From: Corynebacterium pollutisoli
Lineage (GTDB): Bacteria; Actinomycetota; Actinomycetes; Mycobacteriales; Mycobacteriaceae
Direction of reading: 5' to 3'
Assembly (NCBI RefSeq): GCF_900177745.1
Contig: NZ_FXAR01000001.1
Coordinates: 248,001 to 312,000, forward strand
Length of the DNA stretch: 64,000 bases
Made by a program: the position numbers and the translations under genes. Positions within the stretch are counted from its first letter, which is position 1. Each line of letters begins with the position of its first letter. Of the stretch, positions 1 to 9,269 are shown piece by piece. The notes beneath the pieces were generated by a model that ran no database searches, had not been told where the DNA came from, and saw only the letters and a program-made list of their open reading frames with translations.

Positions 1-626
1 AAGCTCAGCGCCGCCTCCGCGAGGATCGCCAGCGCGAACGCCACCGACGCCTGCACGATGATGACTCCGGCGATGTTCGGCAGCACGTGCCGCCCCGCGA
101 TGACCAGCTCGGGTACCCGGGAGACGCGGGCGGAGGCGATGAAGTCCTGCGTCATGATCTGCAGCGTGCCGGCGCGGGCGACGCGGGCGAAACCGGGGAT
201 GCCCGCGATGCCGATCGCCACCATTGCCGTGAGCGTCGACGCCCCGAATGCGGCCCCCGCGACGATCGCCAGCAGCAGCGCCGGGAACGCCAGCATGAGG
301 TCCATGCCGCGCATGATGAACGCCTCCGCCCACCCGCGCCGCATGCCCGCCGCGATACCGAGCGGCACACCGAACAGCGCGGAGATGCCCACCGCGACCA
401 ACCCGACGAAGAGAGTGATCTGGGCCCCCGCCATGATGCGGGAGAACACGTCGCGGCCGTAGCGGTCGGTGCCCATGAGGTGCTCCGCCGAGGAACCGAG
501 CAGGCGGTCGGCGGGCATCGCGTGGACGGGGTCGTAGGGGGTCCACACCAGGGAGACCAGAGCGAACAGCACCGTGACGGCGACGATGACCGCCCCGATC
601 CACCCGGAGACAGGCAGCCTTCTCAT
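1..626 (-). CDS. ABC transporter permease, DppC/OppC type (partial)
   Basis: Second permease of a peptide/nickel-class ABC importer, cut by the left window edge so only about 208 N-terminal residues are seen. The N-terminus has one membrane segment followed by the family motif GTDRYGRDVFSR, then several hydrophobic helices. The cytoplasmic loop that contacts the ATPase (EAA loop) is seen as ASARVSRVPELVIAGRHVLP. Its ATG overlaps the stop of the upstream permease gene as ATGA (623-626), so the two are translationally coupled. The ATPase genes expected next lie outside the window. Substrate is not deducible; oligopeptide, dipeptide and metal-chelate importers share this architecture. Confidence 0.9.
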   Translation of the reverse strand, partial: MRRLPVSGWIGAVIVAVTVLFALVSLVWTPYDPVHAMPADRLLGSSAEHLMGTDRYGRDVFSRIMAGAQITLFVGLVAVGISALFGVPLGIAAGMRRGWAEAFIMRGMDLMLAFPALLLAIVAGAAFGASTLTAMVAIGIAGIPGFARVARAGTLQIMTQDFIASARVSRVPELVIAGRHVLPNIAGVIIVQASVAFALAILAEAALS

Positions 627-1540
627 GTGCTCCTCCTGATCCGCGGGTCGATGAGGCGGTAGGTCACGTCGACGATGAGGTTGACCGTCAGCGTGAACAC
701 CACGAGCAGCATGACGATCGTCTGCACCGCCGTCAGGTCACGCCGCGCCACCGAGTCCAGCAGCATCGAACCCAGTCCCGGGATGAGGAAGACGCGCTCG
801 ATGACCACCGCGCCGACGATGAGACTCGTCAGCTGCAGGCCCGCCACCGTGAGCACTGGCAGAGCGGCGTTGCGGAGCCCGTGCCTCCACAACGCCTCGC
901 TTATCGACGCCCCCGTGCTCCGCGCCGTCCGTATGAACTCCCGGTCCAGCACCTCGAGGACCGCGGAACGGACATAGCGGGTGAGGATCGCCGCCTGCAC
1001 CAGCGTCAGCGCGATGACCGGCAGGATGATGCGCTGCAGGAAGCCGAGGAAGTCCGTGCCCGGGGGAATCCACCCGTTGGCCGGCACCCACCCGAGGTGC
1101 ACCGAGAACACGGTGACCAGCAGGATACCGGTGAGGAAGGAGGGGATGGCGATGCCGATCTGGGCCAGCGTCGGCAGGACGCGGTTGGCGGTCCACATAC
1201 CCAGTGGCAGGGCGATGAGCAGGGAGAGCACCATCGCCAGGCCGCAGAGGATGAGGGATACCTGGGCCCGGTCGATGATGAGCGGGGTGATGTCCTGCCG
1301 CGAAGCCAGCGACATCCCGAAGTCACCCGTGAGCAGGCCACCCACCCAGTCGAGGTACTGGACGACGAGCGGCCGGTCGGTACCCAGCTGCCTCGCCAGG
1401 GCCTCCACGGCCTCGTCGGTGGCGGTGACGCCGAGGGCGACGCGCGCCGGGTCGCCGGGAATGAGGCGCAGCAGGAGGAAGATCACCACCGACGCCAGGA
1501 ACAGGGACAGGACGAACCTGAGGAGCACGCGCGCGATCAT
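623..1540 (-). CDS. ABC transporter permease, DppB/OppB type
   Basis: Membrane permease of a peptide-class ABC importer, 305 residues, the usual family length. The N-terminus shows the typical first helix and RLIPGDPA motif of DppB-like proteins; the EAA loop is visible as FIRTARSTGASISEALWRHG. About six hydrophobic segments are present. It sits between the binding-protein gene and the second permease, overlapping each by 4 bp (ATGA at 1537-1540 and 623-626), so the operon reads binding protein, permease B, permease C. Substrate class is inferred from family only. Confidence 0.92.
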   Translation of the reverse strand: MIARVLLRFVLSLFLASVVIFLLLRLIPGDPARVALGVTATDEAVEALARQLGTDRPLVVQYLDWVGGLLTGDFGMSLASRQDITPLIIDRAQVSLILCGLAMVLSLLIALPLGMWTANRVLPTLAQIGIAIPSFLTGILLVTVFSVHLGWVPANGWIPPGTDFLGFLQRIILPVIALTLVQAAILTRYVRSAVLEVLDREFIRTARSTGASISEALWRHGLRNAALPVLTVAGLQLTSLIVGAVVIERVFLIPGLGSMLLDSVARRDLTAVQTIVMLLVVFTLTVNLIVDVTYRLIDPRIRRST

Positions 1541-3030
1541 CGCTTCTCCATTCCGGCCAGGGCGAGGGCGTCGGTGACCACGGTCGGGGCGACGCCGCTC
1601 ACCCCCGGCGCGGTGACGACAATATTGGGCAGGTTGAAGACGGTGAGCGCCCCGGCGTCGGACATGATGGCGGACACCGCCGACTCCATGTGGTCGACCT
1701 GCTCCTCGACGGTGACGGCCGTGTCAGCGGCGAGGAGATCGGCGCGGACCTGCTCATTGTCGTAACCGAGGTAGTAGCCGGGGTTGCCGAACAGTGCGGG
1801 GATGTCGCGGGCCTCGACGTGGGCGATGATCGACATGTCGTAGTTCTTCGCCGTCATCACCTCCGCCAGCCACACGGCCGGGAACTCGACGGTCTCCAGG
1901 CGGACCCGGAACCCGACGTCGCGCAGCTGCGAGTAGAGCAGCTCCGAGATGTTCTGGGCGTAGGGGAGGGAGGGCAGGGAGATGGTGATCTCGGGTGCGC
2001 GGCCGTCGAGAAGCTCGCGGGCCCGGTCGGGATCGAACGGGGCGTGGTCCTCGCCGGTGAACCACGGGTCGGTCGGAGGGACGGGGGCGCCGCCGGTGTC
2101 GGTGGCCAGTCCCTCCCACACGACCTGGTTGACGGCCGCGCGGTCGACGGCGTGGAGGACGGCCTGCCGGACGGTCGGATCGTCGAAGGGGGCGCGCTGA
2201 TTGTTCATGGAGATGAGCACCTCACCGTTGGTGGTGCCCACCTCGACGGAGTAGTCCTCCGGCAGGGTGTCCAGGAGCTCCGGGGCCTGCATCGCCCACA
2301 CGAGGTCGATGTCACCGGAGCGCAGGGCGTTGACGGCGGAGGTGGCGTCGGAGAAGTAGCGGATCGCGGCGTTCTGCTTCGCGGGCTCGCCCCAGTAGTC
2401 GTCCCGCCGGGCGAACGTGATCGACTCGCCCACCGCGAAACGGCCCAGCGTGTACGGTCCGGTGCCCACGGGGCGGGTCGCGAGCGTGTCGACGCCCGAC
2501 GGCGACATCATCGCCCCCGTCAACGTGCCCATCGACCACAGCCAGTGGTGCGAGGGGCGCTCGAGGGTGACGCGCAGGGTGTGATCGTCGAGCACCTCCA
2601 CCCCGGTGACGACGTCCATCTGCGACTTCAGTCCGTTGGTCCACGATTCCTGCACGTACTCGATGGAGAACTTCGCGGTGTCGGCAGTGAAGGGCGTGCC
2701 GTCGGAGAAGGTGACGCCCTGACGCAGGTGGAAGGTGTACTCGGTGGCGTCCTCGGACACGTCCCACGAGGTGGCGAGGAGGGGGGTGACCTCGCCGGCG
2801 TCGTCGATACGCACGAGACCCTCGTAGATGTTGGCCATGAGGGCCTGCGGGATGGCGGCTCCACCGGTCGTGGTGAAGTCGAGCGAGGCGGGCACACCCG
2901 TGGTGCCGAGCACCAGCGACTCCTGCCCGGCGACGCGGCCGACCTCCGTGGCCGTGGAGCCGGCGGAGCAGGCCGTGGTCACGAGTCCGGCCAGGACCGC
3001 CCACGTGGCGAGCACACGACGAACTGTCAT
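1537..3030 (-). CDS. ABC transporter substrate-binding lipoprotein, SBP_bac_5 family
   Basis: Extracytoplasmic solute-binding lipoprotein (497 aa) of the peptide-class importer encoded downstream. A lipoprotein signal peptide ends in VTTAC with the lipidated Cys at residue 21, followed by a Ser/Gly/Thr linker. Family-5 features include IYEGLVRID, the stretch TPLLATSWDVSEDATEYTFH and DGTPFTADTAKFS. The ATG is preceded by TAACGT (3038-3043, minus strand) with 7 nt between, the layout of a leaderless promoter, so the operon probably starts here. First gene of a three-or-more gene operon. Ligand cannot be assigned from sequence; peptides, opines or metal chelates are all possible. Confidence 0.92.
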   Translation of the reverse strand: MTVRRVLATWAVLAGLVTTACSAGSTATEVGRVAGQESLVLGTTGVPASLDFTTTGGAAIPQALMANIYEGLVRIDDAGEVTPLLATSWDVSEDATEYTFHLRQGVTFSDGTPFTADTAKFSIEYVQESWTNGLKSQMDVVTGVEVLDDHTLRVTLERPSHHWLWSMGTLTGAMMSPSGVDTLATRPVGTGPYTLGRFAVGESITFARRDDYWGEPAKQNAAIRYFSDATSAVNALRSGDIDLVWAMQAPELLDTLPEDYSVEVGTTNGEVLISMNNQRAPFDDPTVRQAVLHAVDRAAVNQVVWEGLATDTGGAPVPPTDPWFTGEDHAPFDPDRARELLDGRAPEITISLPSLPYAQNISELLYSQLRDVGFRVRLETVEFPAVWLAEVMTAKNYDMSIIAHVEARDIPALFGNPGYYLGYDNEQVRADLLAADTAVTVEEQVDHMESAVSAIMSDAGALTVFNLPNIVVTAPGVSGVAPTVVTDALALAGMEKR

Positions 3031-3050
3031 GTCTGCGACGTTAGTCGATC

Positions 3051-3300
3051 TCAGCCGCTGATCATCGACAACCCGGAGGGGGAATTCCGGGTGGAGTTGA
3101 GGGTGAAACTCGCCTCGGTGTGCAGGTAGCGGTCATCTGACGACTCAATCGGCGTGCCGTCGGTCGTGAAGGCCCGGCGCCGGACCCGGAGGAGGGGGGT
3201 TCCCTCGGGGACCCGCAGGAGCTCCGCGTCCTCTGCGGTGGCGCCGATCGAGTCGATGGTGCGGGTGGCGGTGTCGATGTTGTCGTGGAGAGCCGCCGGG
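3051..3300 (-). pseudogene. C-terminal remnant of a GntR-family regulator (UTRA domain)
   Basis: The last ~80 residues of a UTRA ligand-binding domain are readable on the minus strand (motifs AEDAELLRVPEGTPLLRVRR and the terminal LNSTRNSPSG). They align by eye with the end of the intact GntR regulator at 4057-4800 (AELLGVGVGEPLLRVRM, LSLNTVRGTPSP). The DNA-binding domain and first half of the UTRA domain are missing: similarity stops near 3297, where a zinc dehydrogenase fragment begins on the other strand. The frame stays open to 3950 only because it runs antisense to that fragment. I read this as the stump left by a deletion that removed the start of this gene and of its divergent neighbour. 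Confidence 0.75.
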
Positions 3301-4073
3301 AGGGGATCGCCCCCGGGCAGCGGGTGGTGTTCTCTGTGACCGCGTCCTGCGGTGAGTGCCCGATGTGTCGCCGGGGGCTCACCGCCAAGTGTGTTCAGGT
3401 CCGCAAGACGGGGCATGAGGCGGTGGACAGCGCGTGGCCCCTGTCGGGTACCTATGCCACGCACATCCACCTGCTCGCCGGTCAGGCGGTGGAGGAGGTT
3501 CCCGGGCGGATCCCCGACGCCGTCGCCTCGACCGCGGGGTGTGCGGTGGCCACCGTCATGGCGGCGTTGGAGCAGGCGGGCGACCTGTGCGGGCGTTCCG
3601 TCCTCGTCACCGGTGTGGGCATGCTCGGCATGATCGCGGTGGTGGCGGCCCGGGCGGGGGGGGGTGCCAGGCGGATCATCGCCTCGGACCCGGATCCGCG
3701 CAGTCGTGCCCTGGTGGCGGATCTCGCCGATGTGGTCAGTGGGCCCGGTGGCGGGCACCTCGTGGACGTCTCCCTGGAGTTCTCGGGTGCAGCGTCGGCG
3801 GTCGGCGAATGCCTCGCGTCGCTGGACATCGGAGGTCGGGCTGTGCTGGCGGGGACGGTGGCGCCGGTCGGCGACGTGCAGGTTGACCCGGAGTGGCTGG
3901 TCCGGGGGTGGCGGACGGTGACGGGTGTGCACAACTACGAGCCGCGGCACCTCGAGGAGGCGGTCGCGTTCCTCGACTCCGAGGGCGACGGGCCCGTCCC
4001 CCTCGACCGACTCCCCGAGGTTTTCGCGACAGCCTCACCGGCCGCCCGCGTCGTCATCACAACAGTAGGCTGA
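3300..4073 (+). pseudogene. 5'-truncated zinc-type alcohol dehydrogenase, phosphonate-associated type
   Basis: Medium-chain dehydrogenase (MDR) lacking its N-terminus. Visible parts: GQRVVFSVTASCGECPMCRR, which carries two or three of the structural-zinc cysteines, then KTGHEAVDSAWPLSGTYATH, and a nucleotide-binding motif VLVTGVGMLGMIAVVAARAG. The C-terminus is complete (ends ARVVITTVG). Roughly the first 50-80 residues with the catalytic-zinc ligands are absent; a GTG at 3285 could restart translation but the product would lack the active site. The sequence resembles the dehydrogenases found in phosphonate-utilisation clusters (TIGR03366-like, from memory). Its 3' end overlaps the convergent GntR gene by 17 bp. 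No other phosphonate gene is nearby. Confidence 0.75.
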
Positions 4074-4800
4074 AGCACGCCGGCGAGGGGGTGCCGCGCA
4101 CGGTGTTGAGGCTGAGGGTGAGGTTCTCCGCGGGGAAGCAGTGGTCGGCGAAGGAGATGATCCGGCCGTACTGGTCGGAGGCGGCCATGCGGACGCGCAG
4201 CAGCGGCTCCCCGACTCCGACGCCGAGGAGTTCGGCCTGCTCCTCCCGGGCGACGGTGGCGGAGATGCAGCGGGCGAGGTTGTCGACGACGATGTCGCGC
4301 TCCACCAGGTGCCGGTAGACCGATTCGGTGTCGGTGTCGAGGTCGAGGATGTGGCGGCCGATCTCCACGGGGAAGTAGATGGTCTCGATGGCGATCGGCT
4401 CATCGTCGGCGGTGCGCAGGCGGCGCAGCGTGATGACGTGGGCACCCGGGTCGATCCGCAGGTGGTCGGCGATCTCCTCGTCGGCGGGCTGGCGGGCGAG
4501 CAGCAGGGTCTGCTGGCCGGGTATGAGTCCGTGGGATTCGAGCCAGGCGGTGATGGACACGGAGGAGTCGAAGGAGCCGCTGGCGGAGCGGGCGAGCACG
4601 GTGGAGCGGCGGCCGCGGCCGGTGGAGATCATGCCCTCGGTGCGCAGCAGCATCATGGCCTGCCGGACCGGGCCGCGTGATGAGCCGAACTGTTCGCAGA
4701 GTTCCGCCTCCGAGGGCAGCTCGTCGCCGGTCTGGAGCTGTCCGTTGTTGATCGCCTCACGGATGTGGGCGGCGATCTTCTGGTCGCGCTGCGACGCCAT
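4057..4800 (-). CDS. GntR-family transcriptional regulator, HutC/UTRA subfamily
   Basis: DNA-binding regulator of 247 aa with an N-terminal winged helix-turn-helix (about residues 1-70; LPSEAELCEQFGSSRGPVRQ, then TGRGRRSTV) and a C-terminal UTRA effector domain (about 90-240). I place the start at the ATG at 4800 (MASQRDQKIA) because GGAGAT lies just upstream and the winged helix begins there; a longer in-frame start at 4839 is less likely. The gene converges on the truncated dehydrogenase and is a paralogue of the regulator stump at 3051-3300. Upstream lies a divergent AEC transporter, a possible target. Effector unknown. Confidence 0.88.
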   Translation of the reverse strand: MASQRDQKIAAHIREAINNGQLQTGDELPSEAELCEQFGSSRGPVRQAMMLLRTEGMISTGRGRRSTVLARSASGSFDSSVSITAWLESHGLIPGQQTLLLARQPADEEIADHLRIDPGAHVITLRRLRTADDEPIAIETIYFPVEIGRHILDLDTDTESVYRHLVERDIVVDNLARCISATVAREEQAELLGVGVGEPLLRVRMAASDQYGRIISFADHCFPAENLTLSLNTVRGTPSPACFSLLL

Positions 4801-4932
4801 GGTGTCGGGATCTCCATTGGTATGGTGTGGAAAAGTCAATACATTTCCGATGCAACTAAAGCGGGATATGGACTGACACTAGCGGATAACGAGGAGATCG
4901 CAATCACTGGGTGTGCGTTAGGGTAAACCCTT

Positions 4933-5841
4933 GTGATGGAGGTACTCGCCGGTTTCGGTGTCGTGGTGGCGGTGATCGCCGTCGGTTACCTGCTGGGACG
5001 CACCGACGCCCTCGGCCCCGGGGCCCGCCGCGCGCTGGCCAACCTCGTCTATCTTGTGGCCACACCCGCCCTGCTCTTCGACATCCTCCTGCGCACCGAC
5101 CCCCGGACGATCGTCTCGGAGAACTTCGCCGTCGTCGCCGGCTCCGCCCTCATCGCGGGCCTGATCGGTTTCCTCCTCTTCCGCCTGCGGGGGAGGAGCG
5201 CACCCGACAGTCTCATCGGCATGCTGGCGTCCTCGTACGCCAACGCCGGCAACCTCGGTATCCCGCTCGCGGTCTACATTCTTGACGACGCCGCCGTGGT
5301 TATCCCCGTCATCCTCTTCCAGGTCGCGTTCTACGCGCCGGTCACGCTCACCACCCTGGACATGCTGCACCACTCCCGGCGGTCGACCCTGGCGCGCAAC
5401 ATCGCCGTGGCCTTCCGCAACCCCATGCTGCTCGCCGCCCTGGCGGGACTGCTCATCGGCTTCCTGCGGATCCCGGTGCCCGCGGCGCTCAGCGAACCGG
5501 TGTCGCTGCTCGCCGGTGCCTCCGTCCCTGTCGCGCTGCTGGTGTTCGGTATGTCGCTCGTGGGTTCACGGGTGCTGCTGCGCGGGGATGTCCTCCTGGC
5601 GGTGGCCCTGAAGAATCTTCTCCAGCCGCTGGTCTCCGGCCTGCTGGCCCACTACGTCTTCGGTCTGACGGGCCCGGCCCTGTTCGCGCTGGTGGTACTC
5701 GGCGCGCTGCCGACCGCCCAGAATGTCCTCACCTACGCCCTCCGTTTCCGCACCAACGAGATCCTGGCCCGGGATGTCGGGGTGGTGTCCACCCTCGTGT
5801 CGCTGCCCGTGCTCGTCCTCGTGACCGTGCTGCTTGGGTAG
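4933..5841 (+). CDS. AEC family transporter (auxin efflux carrier-like permease)
   Basis: Integral membrane transporter of 302 aa with about ten hydrophobic helices in two repeats; motifs YANAGNLGIPLAVYIL in the first half and GALPTAQNVLTYALRF in the second are typical of bacterial AEC (malate/auxin efflux-like) proteins. A -10-like TAGGGT (4919-4924) lies 8 nt before GTG 4933, supporting a leaderless mRNA starting at that GTG rather than at the ATG 3 nt later; no good Shine-Dalgarno is seen. It is divergent from the GntR gene. The next small membrane-protein gene begins 13 bp after its stop. Substrate unknown; organic acids or amino acids are usual for the family. Confidence 0.85.
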   Translation: MMEVLAGFGVVVAVIAVGYLLGRTDALGPGARRALANLVYLVATPALLFDILLRTDPRTIVSENFAVVAGSALIAGLIGFLLFRLRGRSAPDSLIGMLASSYANAGNLGIPLAVYILDDAAVVIPVILFQVAFYAPVTLTTLDMLHHSRRSTLARNIAVAFRNPMLLAALAGLLIGFLRIPVPAALSEPVSLLAGASVPVALLVFGMSLVGSRVLLRGDVLLAVALKNLLQPLVSGLLAHYVFGLTGPALFALVVLGALPTAQNVLTYALRFRTNEILARDVGVVSTLVSLPVLVLVTVLLG

Positions 5842-5854
5842 CATCTCCCACATC

Positions 5855-6355
5855 ATGGACACCCTCCGACTGCGGACCTCCGCCCGGCACCTGGCGACCA
5901 GCCGGGTGGTCGTCGTGTTCGTGCTGTTCCTCGTGGTCCTCGTTCCGCTGCTGCTGGGGTTGCTCGTCGCCGCCCGGGCCTCACGGTGGCCGGAACTCTT
6001 CCTCCTCGCGGCCGCCGCCCCCGCCCTCGGCCTCGGGGCCGCGGGAATCATGCTGGTCCTGCGCCTGTGGCGGCGCTCCCGCCCCGTCCTGCTTATCGAC
6101 GACCACGTCACCCTCCCCGACACCGGCATCCGGTTTCCCGTCGACCGGCTCGCCCACCTGCAGCTCTACACCCGGGGCGGGGTGCCGCACCTGGTGCTCC
6201 TGCCCGCGCACGTGCCCGAGCGCGGGCCCTCCCGAGCCGTCGCCCCGTACACGGTGGCCTTCCCCGTCGGCGCCAACTACCTGCCGTACGAGCTCGTCGA
6301 CCTTCTGCTGCGGAGGGTGAGCGGAGTGGGCGTCGATAGGCTCGGAACCATATGA
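5855..6355 (+). CDS. Hypothetical membrane protein with two N-terminal helices
   Basis: Small membrane-anchored protein of 166 aa that I do not recognise. Two strong hydrophobic segments (about residues 20-42 and 48-70) are followed by a soluble domain of about 95 residues beginning VLLIDDHVTLPDTGIRFPV, beta-rich in appearance, resembling actinobacterial proteins with a PH-like tail. The ATG at 5855 is preferred over an upstream TTG at 5834 that overlaps the previous gene. The stop codon of that gene (TAG) starts a TAGCAT box 10 nt before the ATG, so a nearly leaderless message is possible. Not assignable to a pathway. Confidence 0.7.
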   Translation: MDTLRLRTSARHLATSRVVVVFVLFLVVLVPLLLGLLVAARASRWPELFLLAAAAPALGLGAAGIMLVLRLWRRSRPVLLIDDHVTLPDTGIRFPVDRLAHLQLYTRGGVPHLVLLPAHVPERGPSRAVAPYTVAFPVGANYLPYELVDLLLRRVSGVGVDRLGTI

Positions 6356-6374
6356 GGCCTGACATTATGGATGC

Positions 6375-8153
6375 ATGACATCCAGAAAATTCCGGCTCGA
6401 ATCAGATCCGTTCGTGCTCCTCGGTGCCGTCGGCTTCATCGTGGTCTTCGTCATCGGCACGATCGCCCTCGGGGAGACGGCCCAGGTGGCGTTCGCGGAC
6501 GTTGCCGACGGACTCATGGCCAACCTCGGCTGGTTCTACATCGGCGGCGTGTCGATGGTGTTCATCTTCCTCATCGTCGTGTTCGTCTCCCGCTTCGGAC
6601 GGGTGAAACTTGGTGACGACGAAGCCGACGCCGAGTACCCGCTGCCCGTGTGGTTCGCCATGCTCTTCGCCGGCGGTATGGGCGCGACCCTCATGTTCTG
6701 GGGCGTGGCCGAGGCCATCAACCACGCCTGGAACGTGCCCATGGCCAACGCGGAACGCATGAGCGACGCCGCCATCCACCAGGCCTTCGCCTTCACCTAC
6801 TACCACTTCGGCATCCACATGTGGGTCATCATGACCCTGCCCGGCCTGGCGCTGGGCTACTTCATCTACAAGCGCAAACTTCCACCGCGCCTGTCCAGCG
6901 TGTTCGCCCCGCTGCTCGGCGGCCGCATCTACGACTGGCCCGGCAAGATCATCGACATCGTGGCGATCATCGGCACCATCTTCGGCATCGCGGTGTCCGT
7001 CGGACTCGGCGTCCTGCAGATCAACGCGGGCATGAACATGCTGTGGGGCGTGCCGCTGGTGAGCTGGGTGGAGATGGCCATCATCGCCTTCATCACACTC
7101 GTCGCCTGCATCTCCGTGGCCTCCGGCCTCGACCGCGGCATCAAGATCCTCTCCAACCTCAACATTGGCCTCGCCGTGCTGCTCATGCTCTTCATCCTCG
7201 TCACCGGGCCGACGCTGACGCTGCTGAAGTTCATCGTCGAGTCCTTCGGCATCTACGCCTCGACCATGCCGGAGCTCATGTTCTGGGTCGACTCCTTCAG
7301 CCACAACCCCGGCTGGCAGGGCACGTGGACCGTGTTCTACTGGGCGTGGTCCATCTGCTGGTCGCCCTACGTGGGCATGTTCATCGCGCGCATCTCCCGC
7401 GGGCGCACGGTGCGCGAGTTCATCGGCGGCGTCCTCCTGCTGCCGACGCTGTTCGTCACCATCTGGTTCGCCATCTTCGGCCGCGCGGGCATCGAGGTCG
7501 AGCTGGACAACCCCGGCTACCTCACCGGGCCCGTCGTCGAGGAGGGCAACGTTCCCTTCGCGCTCTTCGGCCTGCTCGAGGCCTACCCCCTCACCGCCGT
7601 GACGGCCGTGCTGGCGATGGTGGTCATCGTCCTGTTCTTCGTCACCTCCATCGACTCCGCGGCACTGGTCGTCGACATGTTCGCCACGGGTGAGGAGGAG
7701 AAGACCCCCACCTGGTACCGCGTCGGCTGGGCCCTGTCCATCGGGGCGGTCACCGGATCCCTGCTGCTCATCTCCCCGGAGACGGGCATCGCCACCCTGC
7801 AGGAGGTGGTCATCATCGTGGCGCTGCCGTTCTTCGTCATCCAGATGATCATGATGTACTCCCTGTTCAAGGGCATGCTCGACGACTCCGCCGCGCCGAA
7901 GCAGCTGCGCACCCGCCAGTGGGAGAAGACCGACACCGCCGAGAAGCTCCTCGCCAGCGAGGCCCGCCCCTCCCCGGGCTTCGACGCCGAGGGCAACCCC
8001 CTGCCCGTCCCGGTCCTCGAGCACGACGAGGAGGGCAACATCGTCATCCCGGGCAACGTCGTCATCGGGGGCGACCTCATCACCGACGAGGCCGCCGAAA
8101 TGGAGGAGAACTTCCGCATCATCGAACAGACGCGGCCCCGCCCCGTCGACTAG
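6375..8153 (+). CDS. BCCT family transporter (betaine/ectoine/carnitine type)
   Basis: Secondary transporter (592 aa) of the betaine-choline-carnitine family, expected to import compatible solutes with Na+ or H+. Twelve hydrophobic helices are visible. The helix-3 glycine stretch is FAGGMGATLMFWG, and the family signature with the aromatic substrate box is FYWAWSICWSPYVGMFIARI. After the last helix (about residue 510) comes a long acidic tail (LEHDEEGNIVIPG region) unlike the basic osmosensing tail of BetP, closer to what I recall for EctP/LcoP of C. glutamicum. A CATTAT box lies 6 nt before the ATG. Which solute it prefers cannot be told from sequence alone. Confidence 0.93.
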   Translation: MTSRKFRLESDPFVLLGAVGFIVVFVIGTIALGETAQVAFADVADGLMANLGWFYIGGVSMVFIFLIVVFVSRFGRVKLGDDEADAEYPLPVWFAMLFAGGMGATLMFWGVAEAINHAWNVPMANAERMSDAAIHQAFAFTYYHFGIHMWVIMTLPGLALGYFIYKRKLPPRLSSVFAPLLGGRIYDWPGKIIDIVAIIGTIFGIAVSVGLGVLQINAGMNMLWGVPLVSWVEMAIIAFITLVACISVASGLDRGIKILSNLNIGLAVLLMLFILVTGPTLTLLKFIVESFGIYASTMPELMFWVDSFSHNPGWQGTWTVFYWAWSICWSPYVGMFIARISRGRTVREFIGGVLLLPTLFVTIWFAIFGRAGIEVELDNPGYLTGPVVEEGNVPFALFGLLEAYPLTAVTAVLAMVVIVLFFVTSIDSAALVVDMFATGEEEKTPTWYRVGWALSIGAVTGSLLLISPETGIATLQEVVIIVALPFFVIQMIMMYSLFKGMLDDSAAPKQLRTRQWEKTDTAEKLLASEARPSPGFDAEGNPLPVPVLEHDEEGNIVIPGNVVIGGDLITDEAAEMEENFRIIEQTRPRPVD

Positions 8154-8171
8154 GGAGGCGGCAAAGTACAC

Positions 8172-9155
8172 CTAGAGTCCCCAGGCCTCGGCGAGGATCT
8201 CCATGCCGCGGGTCGTCTCCGCCTCGGAGGTGCCCTGCAGCGAGATCATGAGCTCGTCGGCCTGCGCGGTCTCCCGGAAACCCTCCAGGTAGTCGCGGAC
8301 CTGGTCGCCGGTGCCGACGGCCGTGTAGCGGAGCATGTCGATGATCTGGCGGCCCTGGTGGGACTCGATGATCTGGTCGAGCTGGTCGTCGGTGAGCGGG
8401 CGGCCGCGGCCGGCCATCGACTTCACCCGCTGGCGGTAGACGCCCTCCAGCTGGCGGGCGGCGTCGGCCGCGGAATCGGAGGCGACGACGTTGACCGCCG
8501 CGATGACATAGGGCTCCGAGTACTTCTCCGAGGGCTGGAAGTTCTCCCGGTACGTCGACACCGCGTGCTCCAGGTGGGTGGGCGCGAAGTGGGACGCGAA
8601 GGAGTAGGGCAGACCCAGCTGCGCGGCGAGCGTTGCACCGTAGAGGGAGGACCCGAGGATGTAGAGCGGCACGTTGGTACCGGCGCCGGGGATGGCGTCC
8701 ACCCCGGGAATCCGCGACCGGCCGGCGAGGTAGCCCTCCAGCTCCATGACGTCCTGGGGGAAGTGCTCGGCGGCGTTCGCGTTACGACGCAGCGCACGCC
8801 CCAGGGTGTTCATGTCCGTGCCCGGTGCGCGCCCCAGTCCGAGGTCGATGCGGTCGGGGTAGAGCTCAGCGAGGGTGCCGAACTGCTCCGCCACAACGTA
8901 GGGGGAGTGGTTGGGCAGCATGACGCCGCCGGAGCCGAGGCGGATGGACTCGGTGTGTGCACCGACATGGGCGATGACCACCGCGGGGGCCGACGACGCG
9001 ATGTGCGGCATGTTGTGGTGCTCCGCGTACCAGATGCGGTGGTAGCCGAGCTCCTCCGCGCGTCGGGCCATCTCCACCGAACGTCGCATGGAGTGACGGG
9101 CGGTTTCACCGGGGTAGATATGGCAGAAATCAATGAGCGAAAGGGGAGTGGACAT
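8172..9155 (-). CDS. LLM-class flavin-dependent monooxygenase
   Basis: Bacterial-luciferase-like flavin monooxygenase or oxidoreductase of 327 aa, single domain. It shows the family's opening LSLIDF, the [13 protein letters not shown] motif, and [20 protein letters not shown], followed by [11 protein letters not shown]. These place it with the MsnO8-like LLM enzymes that use reduced FMN; the substrate is not predictable. Its stop lies 18 bp from the convergent BCCT gene. TAGTCT (9162-9167, minus strand) lies 6 nt before the ATG, consistent with leaderless transcription. No flavin reductase partner lies nearby. Confidence 0.9.
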   Translation of the reverse strand: MSTPLSLIDFCHIYPGETARHSMRRSVEMARRAEELGYHRIWYAEHHNMPHIASSAPAVVIAHVGAHTESIRLGSGGVMLPNHSPYVVAEQFGTLAELYPDRIDLGLGRAPGTDMNTLGRALRRNANAAEHFPQDVMELEGYLAGRSRIPGVDAIPGAGTNVPLYILGSSLYGATLAAQLGLPYSFASHFAPTHLEHAVSTYRENFQPSEKYSEPYVIAAVNVVASDSAADAARQLEGVYRQRVKSMAGRGRPLTDDQLDQIIESHQGRQIIDMLRYTAVGTGDQVRDYLEGFRETAQADELMISLQGTSEAETTRGMEILAEAWGL

Positions 9156-9269
9156 GCCACCAGACTACCGATCGGGGGGCCGACGGATCGTCTCCTGCCG
9201 TTGCGGCAACCACCTCAAACTGGGCGGCGGCCTTTTTCACCAGCGCGCGAGGACCACTGAGGCCCGGAG

